Positions 43,903 to 52,902 of a DNA stretch of 64,000 bases are shown here, in pieces. Origin of the DNA: Candidatus Electrothrix rattekaaiensis (lineage in GTDB: Bacteria; Desulfobacterota; Desulfobulbia; Desulfobulbales; Desulfobulbaceae); NCBI GenBank assembly GCA_032595675.1, contig JAVQMD010000002.1, positions 1,178,001-1,242,000 on the forward strand, in the 5' to 3' direction. Within the stretch, counting starts at the first letter, position 1. Each line of letters opens with the position of its first letter. The position numbers were made by a program, and so were the translations under genes. Under the pieces are notes generated by a model. The model did not search any database, was not told the origin of the DNA, and saw only the letters and a list, made by a program, of their open reading frames with translations.

Positions 43903-44762
43903 GTATGTCCGAGAGCGGTTTGGATGCCGAAACGTGTTCACCTTTCCGACGGCCAAGGTGTTGGATTATGCTGCGGATTGAGCTGCGTTGGGGCGTATCT
44001 ACGACTTAAGGGAGAGCCAATTTTCTGTACCCAGTGTTGAAACACTGGGTTATTTTCGGCAGTCCCTCCGGGACGCTGTTTCCCGGAGATCCCTGCCCCG
44101 GAGGGGCAATTGATAATAGCCCATCGTTTTAACGGTGGGCGGTTAGAATGGAAAATTCAAATTCTTCTGATGCTGAGTAGACAGCCCCCCAACTCGTAAA
44201 TACGCCCGTTGCATTGGAAGACTCGGACAACCCTTTTGCTGTGGTGGTGATGGCGCACCTCAAGGCGCAGGAGACTGCATCGGGTCGGGCTGAAGAGCGG
44301 AAGCAGTGGAAACTGCGGCTGATCCGGCTGCTGTATGCACGCGGATACGAGCGAAAGGACGTACTGGAGCTGTTCCGTTTCATCGATTGGCTGCTGATTC
44401 TGCCGCCTGAACTGGAACGACGCTTTACCGAGGAAGTGAGTAGAATAGAGGAGGGTCAAGGGATTGAATATATTACAAGTGTTGAACGGATCGGAATGCA
44501 GCGCGGGCTTGAGCAGGGTATGAAGCAAGGACTTGAACAGGGAGTAAAGCTGGGGAGTCTGGAGCAGGCCAAGATTATGCTGCTGGAGGTGCTCTCAGTC
44601 CGGTTCGGGCCGGTATCTCGTGAGCTGACCGGGTGTATTGAACAGATTGCGGATCATGAGGTGTTGCAGGAGCTGCATCGCGTTGCGCTTCGTTGCGCCG
44701 ATGTGCAGGAGTTTACGGCACGGCTTGATGCGTCGGAAGGGGATGACAAGACCGCTTCATAG
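43900..44762 (+). pseudogene. Rpn-like gene split by a repeat-rich insertion
   Basis: Bases 43900-43981 encode 'RERFGCRNVFTFPTAKVLDYA', matching the middle of the intact paralogue at 45757. The match resumes at about 44211 ('ALEDSDNPFAVVVMAHLK') and continues to 44762. The N-terminal half is missing and about 230 bases are inserted between the two parts. The remaining 182-codon frame (44214-44762) ends in a charged 'EQGMKQGLEQGVKLG' tail. Probably non-functional, although the 3' frame could still be translated. Confidence 0.75.
43982..44210. repeat. Hairpin-rich insertion in the Rpn-like gene
   Basis: Contains CCCAGTG-TTGAAA-CACTGGG (about 44030-44050), a CAGTCCCTCCGGGAC arm with CCCGGAG further on, and GCCCATCGTTTTAACGGTGGGC (about 44119-44140). 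These are the compact palindromes of a dispersed extragenic element. Its limits are inferred from where homology to the intact Rpn paralogue stops and resumes. Confidence 0.65.
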
Positions 44763-44954
44763 TATTTGGGTGTGGCTCTTTTAAAACAACTACCATTGAT
44801 TTTATTAGAAAAACTACCATGGTACCCGTAACTAACTAACTGACTTTTCGTGACCGTCGAAGCAAAAGATCCACACCCATAGTATTTTCAGGCAGGATTG
44901 CTGGGACGCTGAATTTCTGACGGAATTCCAAAAATATTTTAGGCCATTATAACC

Positions 44955-45212
44955 ATGCCGATCATAAGCAGATTTCTTGGGATCATCATCACGATGTATT
45001 GGGATGATCACAGTCCGCCTCATTTTCATGCCAAATACGGAGAATACGAAATGACGGTCGATATTCGTACCGGCGTTATAGAAGGAAAATTTCCCAAAAG
45101 AGCTTTACGGCATGTGCTGGAATGGTATGAAATGCATAAAGATGAACTGCTGGAGAACTGGCACCGTTGCGGAGAACGCGAGACCCTGAACCCTATAGAA
45201 CCTTTGGAGTGA
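44955..45212 (+). CDS. DUF4160-family protein
   Basis: 85 residues. 'FLGIIITMYWDDHSPPHFHA' is the DUF4160 signature, followed by 'HVLEWYEMHKDELLENWHRC'. It is almost always followed by a DUF2442 gene, as here, 3 bases downstream. The pair behaves like a toxin-antitoxin-type module in genome surveys; the function is unproven. Confidence 0.9.
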   Translation: MPIISRFLGIIITMYWDDHSPPHFHAKYGEYEMTVDIRTGVIEGKFPKRALRHVLEWYEMHKDELLENWHRCGERETLNPIEPLE

Positions 45213-45215
45213 ACC

Positions 45216-45515
45216 ATGCCTCTGCATATTAGAAAAGCTGCATACCTGAAGGACTATACAGTGGAAGTGACATTCAGTGACGGCAGAAAAGGAACCGTTG
45301 ATCTGCGTGATGCTCTTCGAGGGCCTATGTTTGAGGTGCTACGGGACAAGGCAATGTTTGCGGGTCTGCGGGTTGATGACGAATTGGAAACCATTGTTTG
45401 GCCCAACGGTGCTGATCTCGCTCCTGAGTATGTTTATTTCAGAGCGTTCAGAGATGAACCGGAGTTGCAGGAGCAGTTTGCGCGGTGGGGTTATATTCTG
45501 CAAAAACGGTCATGA
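45216..45515 (+). CDS. DUF2442-family protein
   Basis: 99 residues. 'VTFSDGRKGTVDLRDALRGP' and 'IVWPNGADLAPEYVYF' are DUF2442 motifs. Partner of the DUF4160 gene just upstream. Confidence 0.9.
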   Translation: MPLHIRKAAYLKDYTVEVTFSDGRKGTVDLRDALRGPMFEVLRDKAMFAGLRVDDELETIVWPNGADLAPEYVYFRAFRDEPELQEQFARWGYILQKRS

Positions 45516-45520
45516 GGTGC

Positions 45521-45620
45521 TGTCGGAACAGGAAAGTTGATAAAGCCACAGCCGTCGTGAGGCGGTGTCGGAAAGCCACGGGTCTCTGTATAAGACAGCC
45601 GGGTTGCCTACTTTAACCTC
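45521..45620 (+). ncRNA. GEMM-type riboswitch, copy 2
   Basis: GATAAAGCCACAGCCGTC, GTGA tetraloop, GGCGGTGTCGGAAAGCC, ACGGGTCT...AGACAGCCGGGTTGCC. Nearly identical to copy 3 from the core through an ATG about 20 bases after it (GGGAAGTATGTTATG). The base aligned with G20 is A. It precedes the Rpn-like gene at 45757 by about 140 bases. The intervening ATG (45641) opens only a short frame. Confidence 0.72.
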
Positions 45621-45756
45621 TGCATAGCGGGAAGTATGTTATGAGTTCCACCTCCAAAATACCCGATCCGGGTACACTCTTCTGTTGTTTGGGCCGGTTG
45701 GTTTCCGCCTGCTATCGTTCTCGTTTACCGAAATATTCCATACAGTCAAAATAACA

Positions 45757-46827
45757 ATGACGGACAAACCGGAAACAACAGAGCGTCAGGACTTCGACAG
45801 CCCATGGAAGGAGATTCTGGAATGTTATTTTCAGGAATTCATCACCTTCTTTTTTCCTGAGATCGCCGAAGAAACGGACTGGGAACGGGGCTATCTCTTT
45901 CTTGACAAGGAATTTCAGCAGGTGACACGGGAGGCCGAACTCGGCAGGCGGTATGCGGACAAGCTTGTCCGGCTGTGGCGGAAAAACGGCGACGAGGCAT
46001 GGGTGCTGGTTCATGTGGAAGTGCAGGGGCAGGAGGAAAGAAGCTTCGAGGAACGCATGTTCGTGTACAATTACCGGATTTTCGACCGGTTCCGCAGGCC
46101 GGTGGTCAGTCTGGCCGTATTGGCCGACGAACGAAAAAACTGGCGGCCCGACCATTTTGGCTATGAACTCTGGGGATGCAGGGTCGGTATCCGTTTTCCG
46201 AGCGTGAAGATTCTTGATTATGCGGACCGCCCGGATATTAGGGAAGAAAACACCAATCCCTTTGCGCTGGCGGTGACGGCTCATCTGAAAACACAGGAAA
46301 CACGTCATGACGCTGACGGGAGGAAAAAATGGAAACTGTATCTGGTGAGAAAGCTGTATGAACACGGTTATGAGAAAGAGGATGTGATCCGGCTTTTTCA
46401 CTTTATCGACTGGATGATGGCTCTGCCGGAATACATGGAAGAAGAGTTCTGGCAGGAGATCGGCGAATATGAGGAGGAAAAAAAGGTGCGGTATGTAACA
46501 AGTGTGGAGCGGATCGGATTCAGACGTGGAGTTTCAGAAGGACGACAGCAGGGCGTGGCTGAGGGACGACAGCAAGGCGTGGCTGAGGGGCGACAGCAGG
46601 GTATGTTGGAAGGACTGCTGGAAGGTACGCTCGAAGCGATTGAGATGGGGCTGTCGGTCAAGTTCGGCGTGAAAGGGCTACGGCTGCTGCCGGAGATTCG
46701 GCGGATCAGGGATATTGAGCGTCTGAATATGATTAAACAGATCATAAGGGTTACGGATGATCTTGCCGAGGTCGAGGCATCGCTGGAATCTCCCGGCAAA
46801 GACGGGGAATTGCCTGACGGAAATTAA
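45757..46827 (+). CDS. Rpn-like PD-(D/E)XK family protein
   Basis: 356 residues from the ATG at 45757 (MTDKPETTERQDF). 'ETDWERGYLFLDKEFQQVTR', then 'VLVHVEVQGQEERSFEERMF' (E-x-Q core), then a 'KILDYADRPDIREENTNPFA' segment. The C-terminal third has three 8-residue repeats, (V/G)AEGRQQG. The intact relative of the split gene at 43900. These proteins multiply as mobile-like paralogues; whether they cut DNA here is unknown. Confidence 0.82.
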   Translation: MTDKPETTERQDFDSPWKEILECYFQEFITFFFPEIAEETDWERGYLFLDKEFQQVTREAELGRRYADKLVRLWRKNGDEAWVLVHVEVQGQEERSFEERMFVYNYRIFDRFRRPVVSLAVLADERKNWRPDHFGYELWGCRVGIRFPSVKILDYADRPDIREENTNPFALAVTAHLKTQETRHDADGRKKWKLYLVRKLYEHGYEKEDVIRLFHFIDWMMALPEYMEEEFWQEIGEYEEEKKVRYVTSVERIGFRRGVSEGRQQGVAEGRQQGVAEGRQQGMLEGLLEGTLEAIEMGLSVKFGVKGLRLLPEIRRIRDIERLNMIKQIIRVTDDLAEVEASLESPGKDGELPDGN

Positions 46828-47333
46828 AAATCAGTGATGTTGGGGTTCGCAAAGCTCACCCCAACCTACGAACTGTGCAGCAAAGGGTGTTATTTCGCAA
46901 TCGTTTTTTTCATTGCGCCCCAAGCATTTTTGCTCTGTATCTCCTCATCACGTTAAGGTTTTTTATGGAAAACAGTTGACAAGCACAAAGTAACAAGGCT
47001 ATGTTTCGTTCACCATAACAAATGGCAATGCTTATCCACTGAGCAGGTGCCTTGACTTTCTGGTCGTCATTGGAAAGTTGTTCAAGCCACAACCGTCGTG
47101 AGGCGGTGTCGGAAAGCCACGGGTCTTTGTATAAGACAGCCGGGTTACCTCCTTTAACCTCTGAATATCGGGAAGTATGTTATGCGTTCTACCCAAAATT
47201 ACTCGCTCCCAATACAACGTTATCGTATAGGCGAGATAATTACCGATTGCTGTTTCTTCCCATCCGCTGTTCCTGAAATATTTCAGTCTGATTACTCAAA
47301 TAAAGAAGTTATTTTCTACGCCCAAGAAACATC
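46828..47333 (+). other. Intergenic region before the large secreted protein
   Basis: 506 bases without a gene. A GTTGGGGTTCGC...TCACCCCAAC hairpin lies at 46838-46870, and GEMM riboswitch copy 3 at 47061-47165. After the riboswitch an ATG at 47181 opens a short frame (MRSTQNYSL...) that ends before the next gene. Confidence 0.5.
47061..47165 (+). ncRNA. GEMM-type riboswitch, copy 3
   Basis: TTCAAGCCACAACCGTC, GTGA tetraloop, GGCGGTGTCGGAAAGCC, ACGGGTCTTTGTATAAGAC, AGCCGGGTTACC. It differs from copies 1 and 2 at positions that keep the P2 and P3 stems. It lies about 170 bases upstream of the 1229-residue secreted protein and is the best candidate for a functional control element. Ligand c-di-GMP or cGAMP; the A aligned with G20 favours cGAMP-type recognition (inference). 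Confidence 0.75.
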
Positions 47334-50300
47334 ATGAAATATCTTATTTTGTCGCTAACTCTTCTGATAATTACATTTTCTTGTTTGCCTAATAGGGTAA
47401 TTGCTGCTGATGTTGTCCCTACAGGTTCTGTGCAGGTTTTTATTGAGCCTGAAGGAGCGGTAGATGCCGGGGCGAAATGGGAAGTTCAATTGTGGCATGG
47501 TTGGGAAGGGCCGTTTAGTAGCGGCTACACAGCAAGCCATTTTACTGTTGATGATGCTCGGGTGAGGGGTACAGACATTGTCGGGTGGGACACGCCTGCT
47601 GAGATTCCCATTAAGATCACAGACGGTGGATTGGCACAGGCAACACTGATCTATACCCGCATAACCGGTTCCATCGAGATTACAATAGAGCCTGAAGAGG
47701 CACGGGATGCCGGTGCTACGTGGGGGACAATGATTGACGGAATCGGATGGTGGGGTCCGGCGAATAGCGACAGAAAGTACGATCATTTTCCGGTTGGACC
47801 GAAAACAATCAGTTTCAGCGACATTTCCGGCTGGCAAACGCCTGACGATATCACAATTAATGTAGTGGCAGCTGATGTTGTCAAAAGAACCGTGACGTAT
47901 ACTCAGGACAGCCCGGAAACCGGCAAAGTTAAGGTAACGATATCTCCCAGTGAAGCTGTTGATGCCGGAGCGCAGTGGCGGACAGTAACATCATCCGGCC
48001 CAAATTTATGGAAGGACAGTGGTGAAGTTGAAACTGGTCATCCTGCAGGTCTTTTGAAGGTTGAGTTTAAAGATGTTTCCGGCTGGAATACTCCTGACTC
48101 AAAAAACGTCACTGTTACTGCTGACTCTACCAAAACGACATCGGGAACGTACACAGAAGATGGCCCTTCTGACCCAGAAACCGGCTCAGTCGAGGTAACG
48201 ATCTACCCCAGTGAAGCTGTTGCTGCGGGAGCACAATGGCGGACAGTGACAGCATCAGGTCCGAATACATGGAGAGACAGCGGTGATATTGAATCCGCTC
48301 ATCCGGCGGGTTTGTTGACGGTTGAGTTTAAAGATGTTTCCGGTTGGAGCAAGCCATCAAATAGGACGGTTGATATTATTGCCGGAACAACGGCTTCTGA
48401 AGCAGGAACGTACACCGAAGATTCCCCGACAACCGGGTCTGTTCAGGTCACAATCAGTCCGACTGAAGCAGTTTCTGCCGGGGCACAATGGAAGCTCAAG
48501 CTCGCGGACGGCACCCTGCTGGGACCGTACAGCAGCGGCGATACAGCGAGCAATCTTGAGCCGGGCAGTGGAGTTGTCCAGTTTGTTGATGTGACAGACT
48601 GGATCACGCCTGCTGATGCCTCAGTCAACGTAGTTGCCGGAGACACAGCCACAGCCAGTGGTGAATATACGCAGCACCTTGAAGAACCGGATGTCTGCAT
48701 CGGTCATGACTACGAGCAGCAGACCCCGCTTGCCGGGGTAACCCCGCCGACTGTTGAGATTTCCGGTGATTCCGCAGTGAACGAACAGGCTGAACTCAGT
48801 CTTTCTGCCAACTCTACTGTAGATGAAGCCAAGGGCGGCAGTAAATTCTATTACTGGTGCGCGGAAAAGGGCCTGCTCCAGGCCGACCCTGCTCATCCTG
48901 ATTACAGTCAGGTGAAATTCATTGCACCGAAAGTTCCCGGAAGCGACGAAGATATTCGCATCTACGCTAAGGTCGGCGACACGCTGGGCTATGTGGGCCG
49001 GGACATCTTTCATGTCAATGTCTCGGAACGCGGCAATTTCGATGCCAGCGATCCGGCACCTACGGTTTCTGTGACCCTGCCGGATATCCTCTATGCAGGT
49101 CGTCCATTCCGTATTCTCTATACAATTGCTGATGCCCTGTTTGCTGCCCCTGCCCGTGCCGATCTGTCTGCTCCAGTACGGATGCAGGCAATAGCGGCGG
49201 AGATGAGTGAGAGCGCAGCAGCGGTTGAAGAACCGACCTCTGATCTCTACACCGATATGTATATCAGCACAGACGGCGGCGACTTCATTCAGGTTGTCAA
49301 GGGATTGCGTGGCGAGAGCGGAGCATATACAATCATTCCGCCGACAGTGACGGAAAATTTCAGTATTAAGGTTGTTGTTACCGACGGGAACAGCACCGTA
49401 GAAAAAATCATTGATGCTCCGGCTGTGCAGCCGTGGTATGAGATTTCCGGGTACTGCTCAGACGGGGAAAGCGGCGAACCGATTCCCAACTGTCTGGTCC
49501 AGGCAGCGGAATACGGCAGGGCACTCAGCGATTACACCGGCGGCTTTGAACTGGCCGGGCTTAACGAGGGCAGCTTTACGGTGAGCGCAGGTCATGCTGA
49601 CTACTATTTTGAACCCCGCAAGGTCAGTGTTGCCTTGACCAAAGATCATCCGGGCCAGGATGTTTCCTTTACAGGCTGGCCGATGACCGATGACGATGAC
49701 GACGGAATGCCGGACAGTTGGGAAGAGAAATATTTCGGCGATCTGTCGCAGGACGGCAGTGGTGATTTTGATCAGGATGGCCTTGCTGATCTGGATGAAT
49801 TTTATCAGGGTACAGACCCGACAGCAGCGGACAGCGATGCAGACGGTATCCCGGACGGCTGGGAAGTCCTGCACGGGCTTGATCCGCTGACCGATGACAG
49901 CGGTGATGACTCGGATAATGACGGGTTCAGCAATTATGAAGAGTATGAAGCAGGTACCGATCCGCAGGATGCCAGCTCGCATCCGGTGTTCTGCCATTTC
50001 CGGGTGCCGGGTGATTATGCAACGCTGAGTTTAGCGATAATGGCGGCGCACGGCAGAACAGACGGAGCTGCGGTCTGCGTCAGTCCGGGCACCTATGAGG
50101 AGAACGTCGAGCTGCTGGATAAGGTCTGGCTGGTGGCGGAATCCAAAGATCCGGCAGAAACTGTGATTCTCGGTGACGGCAAGAAGGATGTGGTGACTAT
50201 GAACAAGGTTGATTCCGGCGGTGTGGTCGGGTTCACCATCAAAAGTAAGGGCAAAGGCAAGAAGAACAAGACCCAGGCCGACGGCATTGTTTTTAAAGGT

Positions 50301-51023
50301 GCTTCCCAGCGGGCCGTGATTGCCCGGAACATCATCACCGACACCCGGAACGCGGTCATCCTGCGCGGCAATGTTTCGCCGCTGATTATGAATAATACCG
50401 TGGTTGGTAATCAGAGCGACGGCATTGAGGTGAGCGGTAATTCCCCGGCCCAGGTGCAGAATAATATTGTGGCGGATAATAGCGGTTACGGGATTGTCAG
50501 GAACGGTCATGCTCTTGATGTTCTTGCCTATAATGATGCCTTTGGCAACAGTAAGGTAGATTATCGCAAGACTGAAATGGGTGAAGGCGGGCTGAATGCT
50601 GACCCGCTGTTTGCAGAGGGCTACCGGCTGGGAGCGGATTCGCCCTGTCTTGATGCCGGACGTACTCTGAACGGTGCTGTGACGGATATGGGGGCCTATG
50701 GCGGCAACACGGCTGCGCTGGTGTATGGCGGCTATGTGCCCGGTCCGCCGGACAGTGATAAAGACGGGATCAGTGATGATTGGGAGATGCAGTATTTTGC
50801 GAGCCTTGCGGCTGCCGATGCGGCCAGCGATCATGACGGTGACGGGTATTCTGATTATGCTGAGTACGTCAACAGCGTGAACGGGGCGGTTGATCCAGAT
50901 GGTAGCGGGTTTGATCCTTTGGCGGAGAATGCGGCTGGAGGGGATGGTTGGAGTTCCGGGGATAATACGGCTCTGAAAGGGCTTTTGCCGTTTATTTATG
51001 AGTTGTTGTTGAAGAAAGAATAG
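47334..51023 (+). CDS. Large secreted multidomain surface protein
   Basis: 1229 residues. Signal peptide at 1-25. Five ~80-residue repeats at about 30-450, each with 'EAV.AGAQW' and 'DVSGW.TP' motifs and a closing GTYT strand. An Ig-like region follows, then a carboxypeptidase-regulatory-like module near 701 ('ISGYCSDGESGEPIPNC'). A calcium-binding thrombospondin-3-like stretch (784-880; DDDDDGMPDSW, DSDADGIPDGW, DSDNDGFSNYEE) precedes a right-handed beta-helix (about 890-1110; 'NNTVVGNQSDGIEV'). A second calcium stretch lies at 1140-1175. No membrane anchor is visible. Probably exported to the cell surface. Preceded by a riboswitch. Confidence 0.88.
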   Translation: MKYLILSLTLLIITFSCLPNRVIAADVVPTGSVQVFIEPEGAVDAGAKWEVQLWHGWEGPFSSGYTASHFTVDDARVRGTDIVGWDTPAEIPIKITDGGLAQATLIYTRITGSIEITIEPEEARDAGATWGTMIDGIGWWGPANSDRKYDHFPVGPKTISFSDISGWQTPDDITINVVAADVVKRTVTYTQDSPETGKVKVTISPSEAVDAGAQWRTVTSSGPNLWKDSGEVETGHPAGLLKVEFKDVSGWNTPDSKNVTVTADSTKTTSGTYTEDGPSDPETGSVEVTIYPSEAVAAGAQWRTVTASGPNTWRDSGDIESAHPAGLLTVEFKDVSGWSKPSNRTVDIIAGTTASEAGTYTEDSPTTGSVQVTISPTEAVSAGAQWKLKLADGTLLGPYSSGDTASNLEPGSGVVQFVDVTDWITPADASVNVVAGDTATASGEYTQHLEEPDVCIGHDYEQQTPLAGVTPPTVEISGDSAVNEQAELSLSANSTVDEAKGGSKFYYWCAEKGLLQADPAHPDYSQVKFIAPKVPGSDEDIRIYAKVGDTLGYVGRDIFHVNVSERGNFDASDPAPTVSVTLPDILYAGRPFRILYTIADALFAAPARADLSAPVRMQAIAAEMSESAAAVEEPTSDLYTDMYISTDGGDFIQVVKGLRGESGAYTIIPPTVTENFSIKVVVTDGNSTVEKIIDAPAVQPWYEISGYCSDGESGEPIPNCLVQAAEYGRALSDYTGGFELAGLNEGSFTVSAGHADYYFEPRKVSVALTKDHPGQDVSFTGWPMTDDDDDGMPDSWEEKYFGDLSQDGSGDFDQDGLADLDEFYQGTDPTAADSDADGIPDGWEVLHGLDPLTDDSGDDSDNDGFSNYEEYEAGTDPQDASSHPVFCHFRVPGDYATLSLAIMAAHGRTDGAAVCVSPGTYEENVELLDKVWLVAESKDPAETVILGDGKKDVVTMNKVDSGGVVGFTIKSKGKGKKNKTQADGIVFKGASQRAVIARNIITDTRNAVILRGNVSPLIMNNTVVGNQSDGIEVSGNSPAQVQNNIVADNSGYGIVRNGHALDVLAYNDAFGNSKVDYRKTEMGEGGLNADPLFAEGYRLGADSPCLDAGRTLNGAVTDMGAYGGNTAALVYGGYVPGPPDSDKDGISDDWEMQYFASLAAADAASDHDGDGYSDYAEYVNSVNGAVDPDGSGFDPLAENAAGGDGWSSGDNTALKGLLPFIYELLLKKE

Positions 51024-51122
51024 CTCGTATGAAATCAATTGCTTGATTGTTTGGTATTCCTCTGGCTGTTTAGTCAGTTGAGCCTTGAATGTTTTTTTAT
51101 TTTCTAGTTAAGGGGAATTAAC

Positions 51123-52619
51123 ATGTCTCTTCGCTTCATAATAGTTCTAGCACTATGTTGCTTTTCGCTCACCTCCCATAGAGGTTATGCGGGATGTAAA
51201 CCTTTTCCAGATGATGGTGATTATTGTGAAGATGTACAATATTTATATGATCATAAGATGATTAATGGATATAAGAATGGGTGGTTTGGGTTTGGTGATA
51301 TTTTGTCAAGAAGAGAAATGATGAAAATGACTCTTCTTTCTTTAAAAGATAAAGAAAAGACAGAAGCAGAGTATAAAAATGAAATATATAATAAGGATAC
51401 TGATACTGTAACTTGTTTTCCTGATGTCTCTAAAAGCGATTGGGCATATGAATATATCTGTTATTCTAAAAAAGAAGGTTTTGTTATAGGATATCCTGGT
51501 GGAAAATTTCATCCTGGTGAAAAAATTACATATGATGAAGCATCAAAGATTATTTTAAAAACATTATCAGGAGGTAAGGAGTGTTGGAAAAGTAACACTT
51601 CTGACTGGTGGATTCACTATGTTAGTTATATGAATGAAATTATTAAATCTGATGTGATAAGGTCAAAAAAAGTTGAGCGTGAGTTTTTTGCTCATATGCT
51701 GAGGAATGCCATGGAGGTAATAGATGGGATAAAAAGCTGTGAGCCAGTCAAGGATAATGATTTTGACGATTATATTGGTATAATGAAAACAACACGGCCA
51801 TATAATGACATTGGAAAACCTATTGATGAAATACGTTGCAATGAACGGAATATGAATATCCGAGTTAAAGATAGAAAAATATGCACTCGGCGATTTGAAA
51901 AAGGTGAGCTGGCTATTGTATATAACGATGACGGAAAAATTGATTTTGCAGTACCATATGTACCATTGTTTAATGAATATTTTGGAAGTGGTAACACCTG
52001 TTCAATTATGCCTTATGATACAGATCAATATTATACATCTGAGCCGCTATTTCAAAAGGATGCTTGCAATGGGATGACATTATGTGGTAATCGTGCTAAG
52101 GGTTGTCATATACTATCTGTTGGCATGATTGATTATTATTACAATAATGAAAGGATTAATGGAGGCGAAGTAAATGATTATAATAAATGGCTAAGAGATA
52201 ATGGACAAAGTGATGGATGTGGCCTTATTTTACCTGCAAATAAAAAATATATGAATTTGTCAAATCAAGGAAATCAGAGTATATTGAAAACATTTGAGGT
52301 TAGAAATAGTGATTATATTTCTCAAATGCAAAAAAAACTAAATGGTAATTCTAAATTACAATCTTATGTAAAAACGAGAAGGCCAGTTCTTTTGCAATAC
52401 AAATACAAAGGTCCAGTTGACAATAATACACATGCCATCGTGTTAGTGGGGAAAGATGTTTCTGGTAATTATATTGTTCAAGACCCATATTTTAACAGGC
52501 TATCAAATGGAAGGGCTACAATGTTTTTAACTTTGCAAGAAGCTATTGAGAATCATAAAAGAGAGCGAGATACAACAGATATCACCTTCACAAAGCTTAT
52601 TTTTTATTACGGGAAGTAA
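51123..52619 (+). CDS. Secreted protein with SLH-like repeats and C39-like C-terminus
   Basis: 498 residues. Signal peptide at 1-24. Two S-layer-homology-like modules: 'CEDVQYLYDHKMINGYKNGW' with 'ILSRREMMKM', and 'CFPDVSKSDWAYEYICYSKK' with 'EKITYDEASKIIL'. The C-terminal 140 residues resemble the C39-type cysteine-peptidase fold: Cys366 (DGCGL), His437 (NTHAIVLVG), Asp454 (IVQDPY). The CG region is not textbook, so activity is uncertain. The gene is markedly AT-rich compared with its neighbour, suggesting transfer. It starts 100 bases after the large secreted protein. Confidence 0.72.
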   Translation: MSLRFIIVLALCCFSLTSHRGYAGCKPFPDDGDYCEDVQYLYDHKMINGYKNGWFGFGDILSRREMMKMTLLSLKDKEKTEAEYKNEIYNKDTDTVTCFPDVSKSDWAYEYICYSKKEGFVIGYPGGKFHPGEKITYDEASKIILKTLSGGKECWKSNTSDWWIHYVSYMNEIIKSDVIRSKKVEREFFAHMLRNAMEVIDGIKSCEPVKDNDFDDYIGIMKTTRPYNDIGKPIDEIRCNERNMNIRVKDRKICTRRFEKGELAIVYNDDGKIDFAVPYVPLFNEYFGSGNTCSIMPYDTDQYYTSEPLFQKDACNGMTLCGNRAKGCHILSVGMIDYYYNNERINGGEVNDYNKWLRDNGQSDGCGLILPANKKYMNLSNQGNQSILKTFEVRNSDYISQMQKKLNGNSKLQSYVKTRRPVLLQYKYKGPVDNNTHAIVLVGKDVSGNYIVQDPYFNRLSNGRATMFLTLQEAIENHKRERDTTDITFTKLIFYYGK

Positions 52620-52712
52620 CGGCTTATCTCCCATCAAGTCTTTGCGATCTTGACGTAACGCTGGGAATCTTTTCAATTCATACAGGTTGCATCATCATCC
52701 TTTCTCACTCTT

Positions 52713-52893
52713 TACTCAGTACACTTCGCCGCCAAAGCACAACTTGGCGGCGGGCGAAAAACATTACCCTTTCCGACCAATCTCCACACCCTCCCCGCAA
52801 ATCCCCTTGCATCATGCATGCCGATAAACATGGCAGCACGAAACAGCGGAACTTGCCTTTTCTCATCAGGAATCTTACAATGAAACAAAGTAG
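52713..52893. repeat. Direct repeat, left copy
   Basis: Begins CTCAGTACACTTCGCCGCC and ends TTACAATGAAACAAAGTA. The right copy is at 53755-53926. Identity is near-perfect over the last 45 bases (CTTGCCTTTTCTCATCAGGA and onwards) and about 75-80 percent before. Together they flank the Rpn-like gene at 52903. Confidence 0.85.
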
Positions 52894-52902
52894 ATTGAGG
52901 AG

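Noticed and set aside
50031-51038. 335-codon minus-strand frame opposite the beta-helix region
   Set aside because: Shadow created by the repetitive beta-helix coding sequence.
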